Part shown: piece by piece, positions 22,501 through 35,719 of the stretch | Position numbering within the stretch: position 1 is the stretch's first letter | How the letters are laid out: each line of letters starts with the position of its first letter | Assembly (NCBI RefSeq): GCF_047495875.1 | Contig: NC_092459.1 | Location: forward strand, 40,660,490 to 40,724,489 | Reading direction: 5' to 3' | DNA: 64,000 bases | From: Pithys albifrons albifrons | Lineage: Eukaryota; Chordata; Aves; Passeriformes; Thamnophilidae | The notes under the pieces: generated by a model | Databases searched by the model: none | What the model saw: the letters and a program-made list of their open reading frames with translations, nothing else | What the model was told of the DNA's origin: nothing | Made by a program: the position numbers and the translations under genes

Positions 22501-25500
22501 TGGTTGTTCCTGTTATTTTAATGTTATTGTTTAATGAGTGGCCCAAGAAATGCATTTAAGTAAGTGAATAAAATCCAGTTGTTTCATCTTTGTGTTATCT
22601 TAAGCAAAAACAAACAAATAAAAGCGTGCCAGTAATGAAATATTTTCCCTTCAGAACTTGGTAGAGCAGTAATGCCAAATTCTGCAGCGATGTAAAATGG
22701 ATGGATGCAAAGCAGATGTAACTTCATATGCTGATTGCAAATGAAAGCTTTTAAAATTTGCTTGGAACATATTTATGCCTTGAGACGCATGGAGAAATGA
22801 AGTTCAAGTGGAGTTTAAGGAGTATCATCATTTCCCTCCACAAAATCTTCTGTGTCACTGATCTCAACAGACAAAGGTAGGGGTTTGGTGCCAGGTTCCT
22901 TTAAAGCTATATTCTCTTTTTCGGTCATTAAGTTCACTAGATGCGGTATAAGCAGGTATTTAATATTTGCCTATCAGTAAATCATTCAGAATACCTCACA
23001 GTAGTCATAACCTGGCAGAGGTGATTTTATCAGTTCACTTCCATATTAGCTGTGAATTCATACCTGATAAACATCCTGTAGTTCTGTCACTGTAGGCTAA
23101 TGATGAATTTTCCTTTGAGCCAAGTTAAAATAAATTTCAGCTAATTATAGTGCCTATTAATGAAATATCTGTCTTGGGTAATGAACTTCACTGTCCCTGA
23201 CAATATGAAATATGAACTATGAACTGAGTTAAGTCTACTAAGAGGTTTAGACACTAAGTGGAACTTGATAAGAATTTGAATACTGAAGTTGAAGACTGTT
23301 GCTCCAGCTTCACCAACTCTCTTCAACTTCAGGGAGACTGTGGTGACTAATCTATCACTGACGTTTCCACACCTCTTGAAATTTTCTGCAAGTGTTCCAA
23401 CTAGTGCCATTGGGGGCTAGAGCAGCTCCCTGCCTGCAGATACCTGAGACAGCTTACTTCAGACATAGAGCTTCCATTCAGAAAGGGAAGCTTTCCTCTT
23501 CTGTCTTCATCTTCTCAGTCTGGCTTTATTGATATTCTTAAACCACACGAGCCCCAAACATCGAAATTATTGCAAAATATGTCAGCTATTCAATTTCATT
23601 CATCACTGGAATAGGTGTTCTTATGAAAGAGGATTACCTTTGAAATAAGACACCTCAGTTTTATTCTCTATTCAAGTTCAGATTTTTGTCTTCTAGTAAC
23701 ACAATTATGATTAATATTATAGGCCAGGAAGGGCCACTCTTCATCTTTCCTGTTGAAACTATCAGGTAAGAGTTTTCATTTCACCAGAAAAAAATGGAGG
23801 CACAAGAGGAACCATTCTCTAGCATTCACTCAGGTAAAAGTTCCAGTAGCAAAGTGAAAGGTGGCTGAGAAGTAGGAAACATTGCATTTTACCAACTTAG
23901 GATGCTGTGAGTGCTGTAGATACTGGGAAACAGTATGAAGTGGGTAGTGTCAGAATTGTCTCCTTCTGTATCCAGAAAGACCAGATAAATCTGTTCTCTA
24001 AATGACAGATGTAGATACCTCTCACAAGGATTGGATTGAGACTCTGAATTTAAGTCTCTCTGAGTAGACTCAGCTCTTAAGAAAGACAAAGTTCCTGGTG
24101 CCCTCCTTTTGTTTGTAGTGATGTGTATTTTTCTTACCCATCAATACTTAGTGTTATGATTCCATTCCAAACTTTCCCTTTCCATAGCACTTAACATCAG
24201 CCTATGGATTTTTATCGCTGAACAGAGTGATAACTATTGGATATGGTGAAAATTAAAATTATAGTGACTAGGTTCTGGAAGAAGTATTCTAAATCCTGCA
24301 GGTGGATGTATTCCAATAAATCCCCCTCAAATGTGGATCTGCAGCAGTGACTTATATTTTCTGATGCAGGGCTAGAGTTTGAGAGATTCTTTTTGCTGTA
24401 TGTAGTTCCTAACTCAACTAGGCACAAACAAAAATATCTAAGACTGAATATCTTAAATCACAGACATTCCAGAATTACAGTCAATTTCCTCAAGTTCCAA
24501 GTCATGTAAACGAGCTTGGTCTTGTAACCATGCCAAGTCACCAAGACACCTCTTAAGTCCATTCGTATTTCACAAAGGGATCTATGAATGACCAGTTGTT
24601 CCTAGCGTTTTCAGGAAAATTATCCCATCTTGATGGCTTGATAATGCATAAAACAGCTCCTCTAAATTTTCTTAGGTTATGTTTATAGATGTTTCTTACA
24701 GCGTTATCTTTGTTGAATTTTCTATGGAATATATATTTTCAATATGCTATTGCTATTTAATACGTCTTATGCATATACAAGATAGTATACAAACTATACA
24801 ATTAGTGCGTGCAATTATTTTTTCCGTCTGCTGAGGGCATGCTTCAAGAAAATCCTCAAGGTGGCAGCACTGTCTCAGCGTTTAAACTCACGCACCACAC
24901 TCAGTCTACCAAAAAAAATTTACTGAAAGCAGTGCATTGCTAAGGTGGATCTTATTTAAAACTACTTTTTCATCCAGTGGTGTACAAATGCCTTATTAAT
25001 CAACCCACTAGCCTTTCCTTTGTGCCTGAAAAATTTCACCTTGAAAGTGTAGGTATTTAGGAATCCTTAAAAAAATGTTTAAAAATATGGTGCATAACTA
25101 AACACCACTGGTGCTTGCTCTCCTACTACACGTGAGAGAAATGGGGTTTGTGGACTTTATAGTGGGGCTAAGCACGTGCACATAAGATTATCTTTCAAAC
25201 CTTTCTTTAATATGGCTCTCTTAATCCTGCACTCTTGCAATTGTGTTCATAGCTGCAGCTACTTCTCGTATCTCAGAAAAATGGTTTGGTTAGCTGAGTG
25301 CAACAGAAACGCTACTGCATTAGACAAAAAAACTCACCACAATCCATATTATTTTATAAAACCATTTTATGCACTAGCTCTTCACCAATCTAAATTGTCT
25401 GCTACAGTTAATATTGTTTAAATATAATCCTAGATAATTCAGTTTTAGCCATAATGAACACAGGGACTGGAAATGTGCCCTATCCTGCACTCTTTTGTGT

Positions 25501-27655
25501 AGAACTAATCCTAAAAATTGCTTTGAGTATTGAAAGAGCAATTTTTTCATAAGTGGCTTTTATTATCACTCACATAATATAATTTGTAAATAAGAAAATA
25601 TTCCTACAGTATCTTCAGACACCAACAATTATAGAAACAGCTGGCAGCTTCCATTGTTTTAACTATATATCCTTTTATATTCACATCACCCAAAGTTCTA
25701 ACTGAATAGTTTTCAAGTTAATCTACCAAACTCCAAATGTAGAAGTGATGTGTAGTCTAAAAATTATGATATGATTTATATGCTTCTGGATGCTCTACTT
25801 TGACTGAAAAGAACTTAGTAGCACATTTGGTTACCTTAACGCTAATGTAAAAAATTGTTCTTAAATTATGGGGTTTTTTTTAAACACTGAACAGGTATAA
25901 AATTTAATAGATGTTTAGTTTTTCAGTACTTCATGTGAATAATCCAGTCTGAAAACTTGCTTGGCCCAACTGCTTTTAGGAAAACATCATGCATATTTCT
26001 TATTTCCATGTGGCTTTAAGAAAATGAGGAGAAAAAATCATGCATTGACTTTTAAAATCATCTTTTTATCAGAGGATTCAATTTCAAAGGGGTTTTAAAG
26101 TAGCAGTTAACATTTATCACTAAAAGATTCTGTTGGAACGTTTGGTTTGATAATAGTTTGGTATGATAGTAATCAATTTTTTATGTTTTCCAACCTTGAC
26201 ATTCATATGGGTTGTCTTGGGCAAAGCAGCTACAAATGCAAATTCAGAGCCAGCTTCTTTTCCTACCTTAAAATTTGTGAGTAATTTAACAGAACTCATC
26301 TCTAGAAACTGTCTTAAAGATGGACAGCAGCTGGGAAGACACAGCTTGGTTAAAGATGGGAAGCACAAAATCAGGCAAGGGATCTTACGTTTGAAGACAT
26401 TACTAACATGGTAGATAAGGAGAAATCAGTAGATGTTAATATACAGTTTGGTTTCTGAGACACATTTAGCAACCTCACACATGACTAAAATGAAGGCCAG
26501 TTTAGAAAAAAGGGTGCCAAATAAATAAAGTATTAAAACCAGAACAATATGAAAGGCTCATTAAAATAACTTGCTTAAATAATAACTTGGGGGTTTTTTA
26601 ATCTATGTTTATTCCCACTGAAGTTGATAACAGATTGCAATATATAGAAAATTAAATGTTAAAACATGATGAGCAACCTGTTCTATTATCACATATAACA
26701 TAAAGATTAAAAAAATAAGATGAAATATAATCTGTGGCATTTCTCAGGTACAACCAACCTCTTAACAAGTATAATTCCTTATTTTTCTGGTCTATAAGTA
26801 TTTTACCTTTACAGAAAGAATTAATGACATGGGAGGCACCAAGCTCTCCCAGATCTACATTCCTATCTATATTTCATAAATTGAGCCCTAATGGGTCTCA
26901 TATGATAGAGGAAGAACAAGCATAGAAACACATACCTGCACATAAGAATACTTGAGTATTTGCTTTTCTTTGGGGAAGACAGGCACGTTATGTTGTCTAA
27001 TACTGCATGACTGTATTTCATTCCTTCTTCTGCTGAAGAAAGAGCAGCATTGAGGCAAGTGTGGTCAGTCTGGAAAGGCACAACTGATAGTGACCTCACT
27101 GCTCTAGCAGGTCATTAAGACACAGGTTCTGTTTTGCAGAGGTCTCTGTGACTTTAATTACCTCAATCTCCAAGAGATTGGGCCAAACAGCTGAATTGCT
27201 TTTGAAAACAAATTTGTAACCCACAGACATTCTTGAAAACACTTATGACTTGCTTTGCACTGAGGAAAAGACATGAAATGTTCCCCTTCCACTTGTTACT
27301 CTTAGAATACTATTATAGTCAGCTGGGGAAGTTCCAAGTTTATACAAAAATTTACTGTCCAGTGGCTACTTCTTTTGTGCAAAAAGGGTAAAGGTACTGC
27401 AAACTCTGTTTTATGTATCTGTACAATTGTTTATGCTAGACAAAATTGTTTTTTGCTAATTCATTATGGGTATAATTTTTAAATTTCTTTGTCTTGCTCC
27501 CAACTCACTGAGGGGTGCTCTGAAAATCACACTAAATGCCTTCTGAATTTCTTATATCCTGAGGAAGCATAGTTTTTTTTGCACTAATATAGAGTATAGG
27601 TAATGCTAATGCAATTACAGATTTTCTTAGTTATTTCACTTTGCTGTGTTGCAAA
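19509..27655. other. Long AT-rich unique stretch, no gene recognised
   Basis: I found no known gene or clear repeat over about 8 kb. The longest frame is 145 codons at 21120-21557 on the minus strand. It has no recognisable domain and no supporting splice or promoter signals. A possible small exon at 23697-23765 and a conserved-element-like stretch near 22620-22830 are noted as findings only. Confidence 0.5.
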
Positions 27656-27740
27656 GCCTAATGGTTTTAGCACTACACTGTATTATTACAGCATTTGGGG
27701 TGTAAGAGAGGCTCGAACCTGGGGGATAGAAGCAGTGAAA
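27656..27740 (+). mobile_element. tRNA-derived SINE remnant with preserved B box
   Basis: GCCTAATGGTTTTAGCAC at 27656-27673 resembles a polymerase III A box. GGCTCGAACC at 27710-27719 differs from the B-box consensus GGTTCGANTCC at only a couple of positions. The spacing of about 50 bp fits a tRNA-like promoter. No cloverleaf can be folded, so this is a SINE relic rather than a tRNA gene. The boundaries are approximate. Confidence 0.4.
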
Positions 27741-30420
27741 GACTAGTAAAAAATGGAGGCTGCTGGACAGCTACTGAATTTTCAACACAAATACAAAGAG
27801 GAAAAGTTAACACACCAGAATTTCAATCCATTTTAACCTATTGCTATGCGATGAGCCTGTAACCAGAGCCAAACTTTGATTTGATATAAGCAGATTTACA
27901 TGAGCCAGGAGTACAAAATCTCTCACCAGAGAAAGAGGAAGAATATTCATTAAGTGCAGAACATCAGATCTAGGCAAGGCAAGTACCAAAGTGGAAGCAG
28001 ATGGAGGTTCGTGCCACCCTGGTTCTGAGCACTCAGAGAAGCCCAAAGCAGAGTTCCCTCAAAGTTGTAACTTTTTATAGACTTATTTTAGCTGTTGAGG
28101 ATGACCATAGACATATCTCAGAAACATATCTTTGCCTGGAAATTCCCTTCATAAAACTCAGCCTGCTCATCTTTCTTAGCATAATCATGACTGATCAAAA
28201 AACATTTAGAAAGTATTTTTCTGTCTGTGAACACTAACCAATACAAACTATAAAATTAATGAACTCATATCTGAGAAAAAGTGTCACCCTATAAGACACA
28301 TTAATATAGGTTTCTCATATCTCAGACAAGTGACCTATCACTGAATCAACAGATTTTCTTTTATAGTTTCATTCTGATAAAGAATCAAATCAAATTCCAA
28401 TATCCAGAAATTTTCATGATATTTTTTTAATAGAAATGGCAACACTTTGATTTCATGCCATTTGGCTGAAAATTCCCTAATCCTACTGTGTTATGCATTA
28501 GAATAGTGCTCCAAGTCTTGTTTTCCCACAAGTGACTGAGGCTGTTTGTCCCTTTGTCTCTGCTCCTCTTCAGTCCTGATGAGTTTCCTCTGGGCACAGC
28601 TTCTGTGCTTGTCCCCAGACCTGACAACAGACCAGATCAGGCAAAATAATCCATGCATGGCAGCAATAGAGTTTTCAGAATCATGCAAAAAATGCATAGT
28701 GTTATCAATGTACAATATTTTTTAAAAGACATAATACATAGTATCAAATAGTGATAACTTTTTTCCAGAAAGATAAGCAACATTTGTCCAACTTCTGATG
28801 AAGTTTCATACTGCTTATTCCCTCAGCAGGATTTTCCTGTAACACTTGTTAAAATAGAATTTATTCTACTTGTTCTGCAGTGACATTTTTATTTTTCATT
28901 CCTCAGTTTTGTCTTCTGTGCATCAAGGGTTTCACCTTCAACTCCAAAGGATTGCCTAAAGGCTTATCCATTTAACTGCTTTTACATGCCAATGTACAAA
29001 TTACCTAGTAGGGATGATATGAAGTGATAAGGCCTATATCCTACAGCAAGAGATTTACCAGCTACCAAGATTCTTAAAGTACAGAGAGCCCAGCTCTACA
29101 CTGAATGTGAATCCAGTTTTTTTGCAGCATGATGTGCTCCTTCAGAAAAGTGGAATTAGCTCAAGATGTTAATAACTACAAATAAGTGATAGCAAAAATA
29201 AAATTGAGTGCACTGGCTACTATTTCTGTTTCCATGATCTGGACTCTCCAAAATAATTTGTAAAAATAAACCATTGTTCAGATGCTTCATCATGTTACAG
29301 AAAGTTTTCAGATATCACTGTGGCACCTCCAACACAACACTAGGAGAATGTAAATGCATGAAATCAGAGAATGCAGAGCCAAAGTCCTACCTGGATTCTT
29401 GATGCCCTACATCCCCCCCAAAGATTTTGGTGGCTACTAAAGCTGTGCCACCATGAATGCCCAGAAAATATTTCAGTTGTCTTCCCTGTAAAGTTGTTCA
29501 CAAACAAAACATCTTCACTGCTCAATATCTACCCTGGAACTCCTAGTTCAGCTCAGAACATACCCAGATATGCACTGTGTAGTGCTGCACTTGTCATAAC
29601 TTTGGCTACAGCATACCTTCGAGAAAGTGTCCAGGCTTCAGGGGTAGGAAAGACTTTATGGTTTCGTAGTTTGCCCCATGTTAAGAAAGAAATTTCTGGA
29701 AGCACTGCCATTGTGTCTGAACTTGCATTTTTTCAGACTCATTCACTGTATTTTATTGCACTCTTCCCCTAACCTAATAAAAGCTTGAGCATTTAGGGGT
29801 TTTTTGCATTTCCTGAAATTGTCAAGTCACTCTTCAACTTTGTTTTTAGCATTAATAATGGACTCTGGTTTACATGCAGTAGAAACTATGGATTTTCCTT
29901 CACCATAGAAGATATTTTCATCATTCTTCTATGTGAGTTTTCCAATATCCCTTGAAAGCAGAATTCTATATCAGCTTTCTATAAGATGCCAAACATGGTA
30001 CTGGCATGTGACCATTTTAATAAAATTTGTTTCTACCTTTGCTTTTTTAAGAGTTGGTCAGACAGAGAAAGGGGTCTGTGCCAGTCTCACATCAAGGTAG
30101 TGTCCTTAGCACTCACCTGCAACATTTAGCTCCTTAGAAAGCAGAGAAGACCTGGTTTCTGGTGGAGAGTACCCAACTGCTTAATTTAAAATAAAAATAA
30201 AATGCCAAACCCAGCAGAGTATAATCTGGAGATCAGTGTTAGTAATCCTTTTTTTTTTTACCTTATCTAACAGGCATCCAGTCAAGAGTAAAGGCATAAA
30301 TTACTTATTCATCTCCAAATCTGACATTCATTTTAATGTGCTCCAGTGGAGGAGAGTCTTTTTTCCTGCACTGTGTGGTTGTGGCAACATCCTATAAAAA
30401 AGAGTTTTCTGAGCCCATTA
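27741..30420. other. Unique DNA, no gene recognised
   Basis: No gene was recognised. An open frame of 133 codons at 29371-29772 on the plus strand has no recognisable domain or flanking splice structure. Confidence 0.5.
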
Positions 30421-30474
30421 AACTAGAGGACACTTGCCTAGATCAAGTCATCTTGCTAGGCAAGTGTCCCAGTT
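30421..30474. repeat. Long imperfect hairpin, 14-bp perfect core stem
   Basis: GGACACTTGCCTAG at 30428-30441 pairs perfectly with CTAGGCAAGTGTCC at 30456-30469. Inside this, CAAG pairs with CTTG across a TCAT loop after a 2-nt bulge. Outside it, AACT at 30421-30424 pairs with AGTT at 30471-30474 across a small internal loop. The fold has 22 base pairs in 54 nt. That is shorter than most animal microRNA precursors, but the arms are GC-mixed rather than simple AT sequence. Confidence 0.85.
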
Positions 30475-31554
30475 ATGTCTGTTAAAGATTCTGGCAGGAC
30501 AATCTCCTCTTCACTGTTTGTCTTAAGACTTTATGTTAATTTTGGAATGTATAGAAGTGTCTAATAAATAACAAAAAACCAGTTCTGGGAATTCAGGGGG
30601 GAAATGGGAGTTCAAGCATTCCTTCTGCCCTCAGGTATTCCCCACTAGCCTGATAGAGGCAGTTGTCTGCATAGCATGGAATAATGCCTCCCTTTTCCCC
30701 ATTGATAGACTGGGAAACTGTGTCTTTGAGACAATATCTTTTCTTTGAGACATCTTCCAATGGAAAGGTTTCTTTTGCATATCATGAAATGACATTTCAT
30801 GCCTTGTATCTTAGTTTCTATAAAGTAATGTTCTTTTTTGTCTCTTAGTATAATGATTTCAAGATCTCTGGTCCTTCAAGCAACCTCAAATATCTAGTAA
30901 ATGGATCTTTAATGTCTATGTAATGAAATCCAGAGCAGAGTTACTTTACATGTAGTTATCTCTCTTGTTGCAATAGCAAAATATCAGCTCAAATTAACAT
31001 CTCCCTGACAGATATTTCTAGATAGTACAGACAGGTGCTGAAGGAATAGATGATCTTTCTCTGTGACTTATTTCAGTGTCCTCCACAAAGCTCTATCCTG
31101 AATGATGGTAGTTAACACACGAAGCCACATGCACACATGAAATAGGTGACAGCATTCCTGCAATAAAATGCCAGCTCAGGACCTCCTTTTATGTATACTA
31201 AACTTGCTGAACAGATTTTGACCAGGACTTTTAACTGGCCAGCTATGTGATTTGTCCAGTTAGCTTTCAAAAAATGCAAATTGCATCAAGTTTCCTGTCA
31301 TCTGTGAGAATTTTCTTTTCCATTTCTCAAACACCTGGGAGTAATACCAGTCATTACAGAGCTTCTTCATTTTATGCTATTTTCCATCTTGTGCTCAGTT
31401 TATTCACACATGCTGAGTTAGACTCATGACTGCATTAGCCCTTGTTTTCTTTTGTTTAGTCTGATGCTCTCATGTCTACTGATCATTTTCCAGTGTGACT
31501 ATCATCGTGATCTGATAGAATCCATACTGCTTGCCACATACCATTCCCTTGGAC

Positions 31555-31626
31555 TGTGGTTCAGTGGTCCTTAACTGCCGTCATACTTAATGTGGTTCAG
31601 TGGTCCTTAACTGCCATCATATTTAA
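31555..31626. repeat. 36-bp tandem duplication, two copies
   Basis: The unit beginning TGTGGTTCAGTGGTCCTTAA occurs at 31555-31590 and again at 31591-31626. The copies differ at only two positions, so the duplication is fairly recent. Confidence 0.95.
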
Positions 31627-34600
31627 TGTTCATCATTGCTTGTTTTTTTCCTATCTTGGCACTCATGTAAATCATTAGTATCTCTACTTCTTTCTCAAAA
31701 CTTTTCCAAAATTCCTGCACTCATCTTTTAACTTCACAGTTCTTAATGATGCATTCCCTTTGGTATCAATGTGTATTGTCATCCACACTGATTGACAGCA
31801 TAACCCCTTCCAGTCCTGCAGTTGCTGTTCATATTTACATTCCAGTAGATAACATGTTATCTGGTTACCCTGATTTGCACTGCTGATTTTGTGGCTCACC
31901 CATCTTGCTATGGTGATAACCAGAGACAAAAAAAACATCTTTGGGAAAAAGTCAGTATGTTAAATTATTTCATGCTATCTCAAAATTGTTTACAAATTAA
32001 AGTCAAATTTATTGAATAATTTAGTGAAAATGAAGAATATAAATTAAGTCAAAATATGAGTACCAAAAGGGAAGGGAGAGTCTTCAGCCACAATTGCAAA
32101 CACTATAAGCATTTCATTTCCCTTTTACCTGAAGGAATTAGAATTCACATCATCATGCTGTTTAGCATTTTGTATAAAGGCTCCAACAAGAGAGCAATCT
32201 CAGAATATTGTGTAACCTATGGTGGTTATAGACCTCCGCTGAGTGAAGAAAACAACAACCCAAGTCTCCCTCTCAGGCATTTCAATGACTGTGTCTGACC
32301 TCCCAGCCATGTGCTCTAACTGCAAAGAATTGCAAGGTGCATTCCTGTTGTGTATGCTTGTGTGAACAATTAATTTCTCATTATAAAGCATTTTTAAATG
32401 CATACTGAAATTCTGAACTGTTTCAGTCAGACTACTTCCATATCTTCTTTATTAGTGCTTTTCAATTTACGTGTATTTTGTTTCCTTGAAGTTGTCCTTT
32501 CCAAAGATAAAAATGATAATACTTTTCCCTTATTTTCAAAAATTTTACACAGAGGATACATATACTTTACAGCATGCAATATGTAGTATATTGCTCTTTT
32601 CAGATATGTTCTCGCTGTACATTAATAAAGCATACACAATCAACTTCAGAAGTTCTCCTATATCTTACCTTGCCATATGCAGCGAAGTCTGAAATTTTCT
32701 TTTTCCTTGACACAATGAATCTGCAATTATTAGACTCTTAATTGTTCCCTACAAGCATATAAAATATTTTTACAGACCTGTTTCCAAAGTCTTCAGACTA
32801 CTTTCCAAAGTCTGATCAATTGACTGTCACCTTGGGCTTAGCCAGAGTAATGCAGAGTACCTACTTGAAAAATAGAAGCTTCCACTCCTGCATGTTCATT
32901 TTTTAACAATAGAGAGAGACAACGATGCTAGAGAAGGATGTCAGTAGCTTACTCACATAATAAAACCTGTTACTAAATGTTGATTTACATACTTTCATTT
33001 CTTCCTATTTCTACAGGACTTGGTTGGCTTCATTCCAGTGGAGGAAAAGCAAGAAAAGAAAAATTGCTATACCCTGGCAAACACACACAACTAACAGGTA
33101 CACAGGAGCAGTTCAATCTTAGCATCAAGATTACAGGCACACACATGAAGCTGAAGCAGGCATACTTATTTCAATGCTGGTCACAATGCTCTGACAACAG
33201 TTTGCTATAAATCCTTTCACTGTTGGCTCAGATAAGGTGAAGGCACTTTTGCTGTGGGTTTCAACAGATAATTCATTTTTCCTCTGAAAAAGGAGGTGGA
33301 GAACTAAGATATCCAAGTTATTAAACTACTTAGGCTTAAGTACTTATAAAAAAACCCTCAAAAATCATCAAATTTTGCCCATCATAAGAATATGCAGCAA
33401 CTCATTGCTATTACAGCAATGTATGCAACCTTCATATATAACTTTTACATTTCAATGTATTAGGCAAACACGAAGTAATTCAACAATATCACTGTTTGAC
33501 AAATAGCATGATGACCACCAGAATTAGTGAAGCCTGCTTTCCTCTGCCTTTCAGTCTTGTCACTGACTTCAGTATCTAAGCCATGCAAACACCAAGTTAA
33601 ACATTTCCCTGCCCAGGCTAGATACAAGAACTTTCACTCGTGTGAGCTGTGCTGGCCTTCAATATCACTGAAATTCACCCACCAGCCCATCTCTCCATTC
33701 TCCCTTCTATTTCAGACCCTAATCTAAAGCCATGTTTGCATCAGAAAAATGCCATTTTTGGTATTATTACCCATGAATATATTTAAAATCCTAAAACTAC
33801 ACTTACCATTACCTCGTTGGTGGTTAACATTGTGATAGATGATTTGTTAACTTAAGATGAAACTGAAATCAAAGTGGCCACGGCAGTTGGGAACTACAGC
33901 CAAAGATATCATAGCTCCTGTCAAGACACCTTTTCAAAGAAGACCTCTGGCCTACCTGTGTAGCCAGTTCTGTGACCTCTTAACTCGTCATTGCCCAGAG
34001 CATCCTCGGCCAAGTTCCCCATTTAAGGACTGGAGAAAATCTGCCAGCCAAGCAATCCAAGTGCCAAAAAAGTCTAGAAAGCAAGGTGCCTAAGATCCAA
34101 ATAGAAATTCTGAATAAAAAAAGTAAGCATAAACATTGGAAAGGAATAGATCCTTCAAACATCTTCATATGCTTTCCTCTAGACCTGATATATTGGGATT
34201 TATAGGGAAAGTGGATCTCTGTCCTGAACCCTGTTTTGGCACAAAAACTATGTCACCCTTTTACAAAGCATTGCTCATAATCCCAAGAAATGAATGAAAA
34301 ACAAGACCGAAAGCATGAAATACTCTTAGAGAATGCCCAGTAATTTGATGGGTCTACAAACACAAGCCTGTCTTATTTGAACCAAGGCCACTCATGTCTC
34401 AGAAGAGTGCCTGCACTGCCAGGTTATTGGTTTTACAGGGGTGTACCCAAAAGATGCACCCCAATGATGTAAATTAAATAATTATTTATAGATAAACGTG
34501 GCTCAGAGCTCAGAGCCTGTGTCTCTTAGATAGCATATTACCAACTTTGAGTATTAAACTTTTATTTTTTCTTTTTTGAAGATGATACTTTCACAAATGA

Positions 34601-35693
34601 TCAGCATTTAAAACAGGGAATTTGCCACCAGCTTCTCTCAAGGATCTTCCCTTCAACATGTGGTGCTTAATACTTCATACATGAGCCAAAAAGGAGGGTG
34701 AACACTATAGTGACAACCTCACTGTGTGACAGTGACAGGTGAGTGAATTCATGGAAACTACTGAATGAGCAGGTGATGATATGGCAGATTGAATTCACAT
34801 CAGTGCTTGCAAAATAATGCACAAATGGAAAACTGACTGTAAGCATTTAGCCAGACACCCAAAACGGACTACCAATTACATGCTTTCACACATGAAAGGG
34901 ATCTTGTAGTCACTATAAATTTCTGACTTTATCAGCTCAGTATTACTCAGTGGTCAAAAAGCAAACAGGGTGCTAAGACCCACTATTATGAAGAAATAGT
35001 CAAGAAAAAAAATTCTTTAACACTTCTTGGAGTTGTGGTTGCAATTTATCGAACAGGATACTGTAAAAACAGTACAGAGAAGGATGAAAGAGATGACAAA
35101 GAGATAAGAAGAAATTAAATAGAGCAGAACAGATCAGTCTGGAAATGACTCAACTGAGCAGGCAATAGATACAAAAGAAAAGTATAATATCCTGAGTGCC
35201 AGAGACAAAATGAATGGGAAACAATTATTTGATGTTACACATAGCTCAGGATGTGGAATACACCAAATGAAATGATAAGACAGCACGCATAAAGGAAACC
35301 AAAGGAAGTTCTTGTTCCTAAGTAAAAATCACAGGCAAAAAGTATAAATGAGATCAAAAAGATGGATAAAATCAAAGAATAAAAATTCTGTTGAGGGCTA
35401 TTAAATGGCATGAGCCTGATACCACTTGTGGCTCCAGATATCTTGCAGGCTGTGAACTAGGAGAGACTATCAGGGAAAAGTAATTTTATACTTCTACTGT
35501 TCTCTGGTGTGTCCCTTGCTGGGAATTGAGGCAGGAATATCTCCTAGCCAAGACATATATATTTTGGGTATTATGGTGTCTTCTGCAGAATGCTTTAAGA
35601 ATAAACATGTTATGGGCATATCAGTCATGTAAGGGAAAATTTTAACAAGTCCTGTTACACAGTTTGCTGAAAACAAAAGAAAATTTGTTTGAC
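31627..35693. other. Unique DNA, no gene recognised
   Basis: No gene was recognised. A good acceptor-like run ending in CTACAG at about 33017 lies in a 77-codon open frame (32977-33210), but only a weak donor follows, so I did not call an exon. Confidence 0.5.
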
Positions 35694-35719
35694 TTAAAAT
35701 GCAATATTTTGCATTTTAA
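35694..35719. repeat. 11-bp perfect inverted repeat, 4-nt loop
   Basis: TTAAAATGCAA at 35694-35704 pairs perfectly with TTGCATTTTAA at 35709-35719 around a TATT loop. The arms contain the half-octamer words ATGCAA and TTGCAT. The composition is AT-rich. Confidence 0.85.

Noticed and set aside
32600..32760. Strong minus-strand donor-like AAG/GTAAGA near 32667
   Set aside because: Nearby acceptors are purine-rich or would give a 20-nt exon, so the support is too weak.
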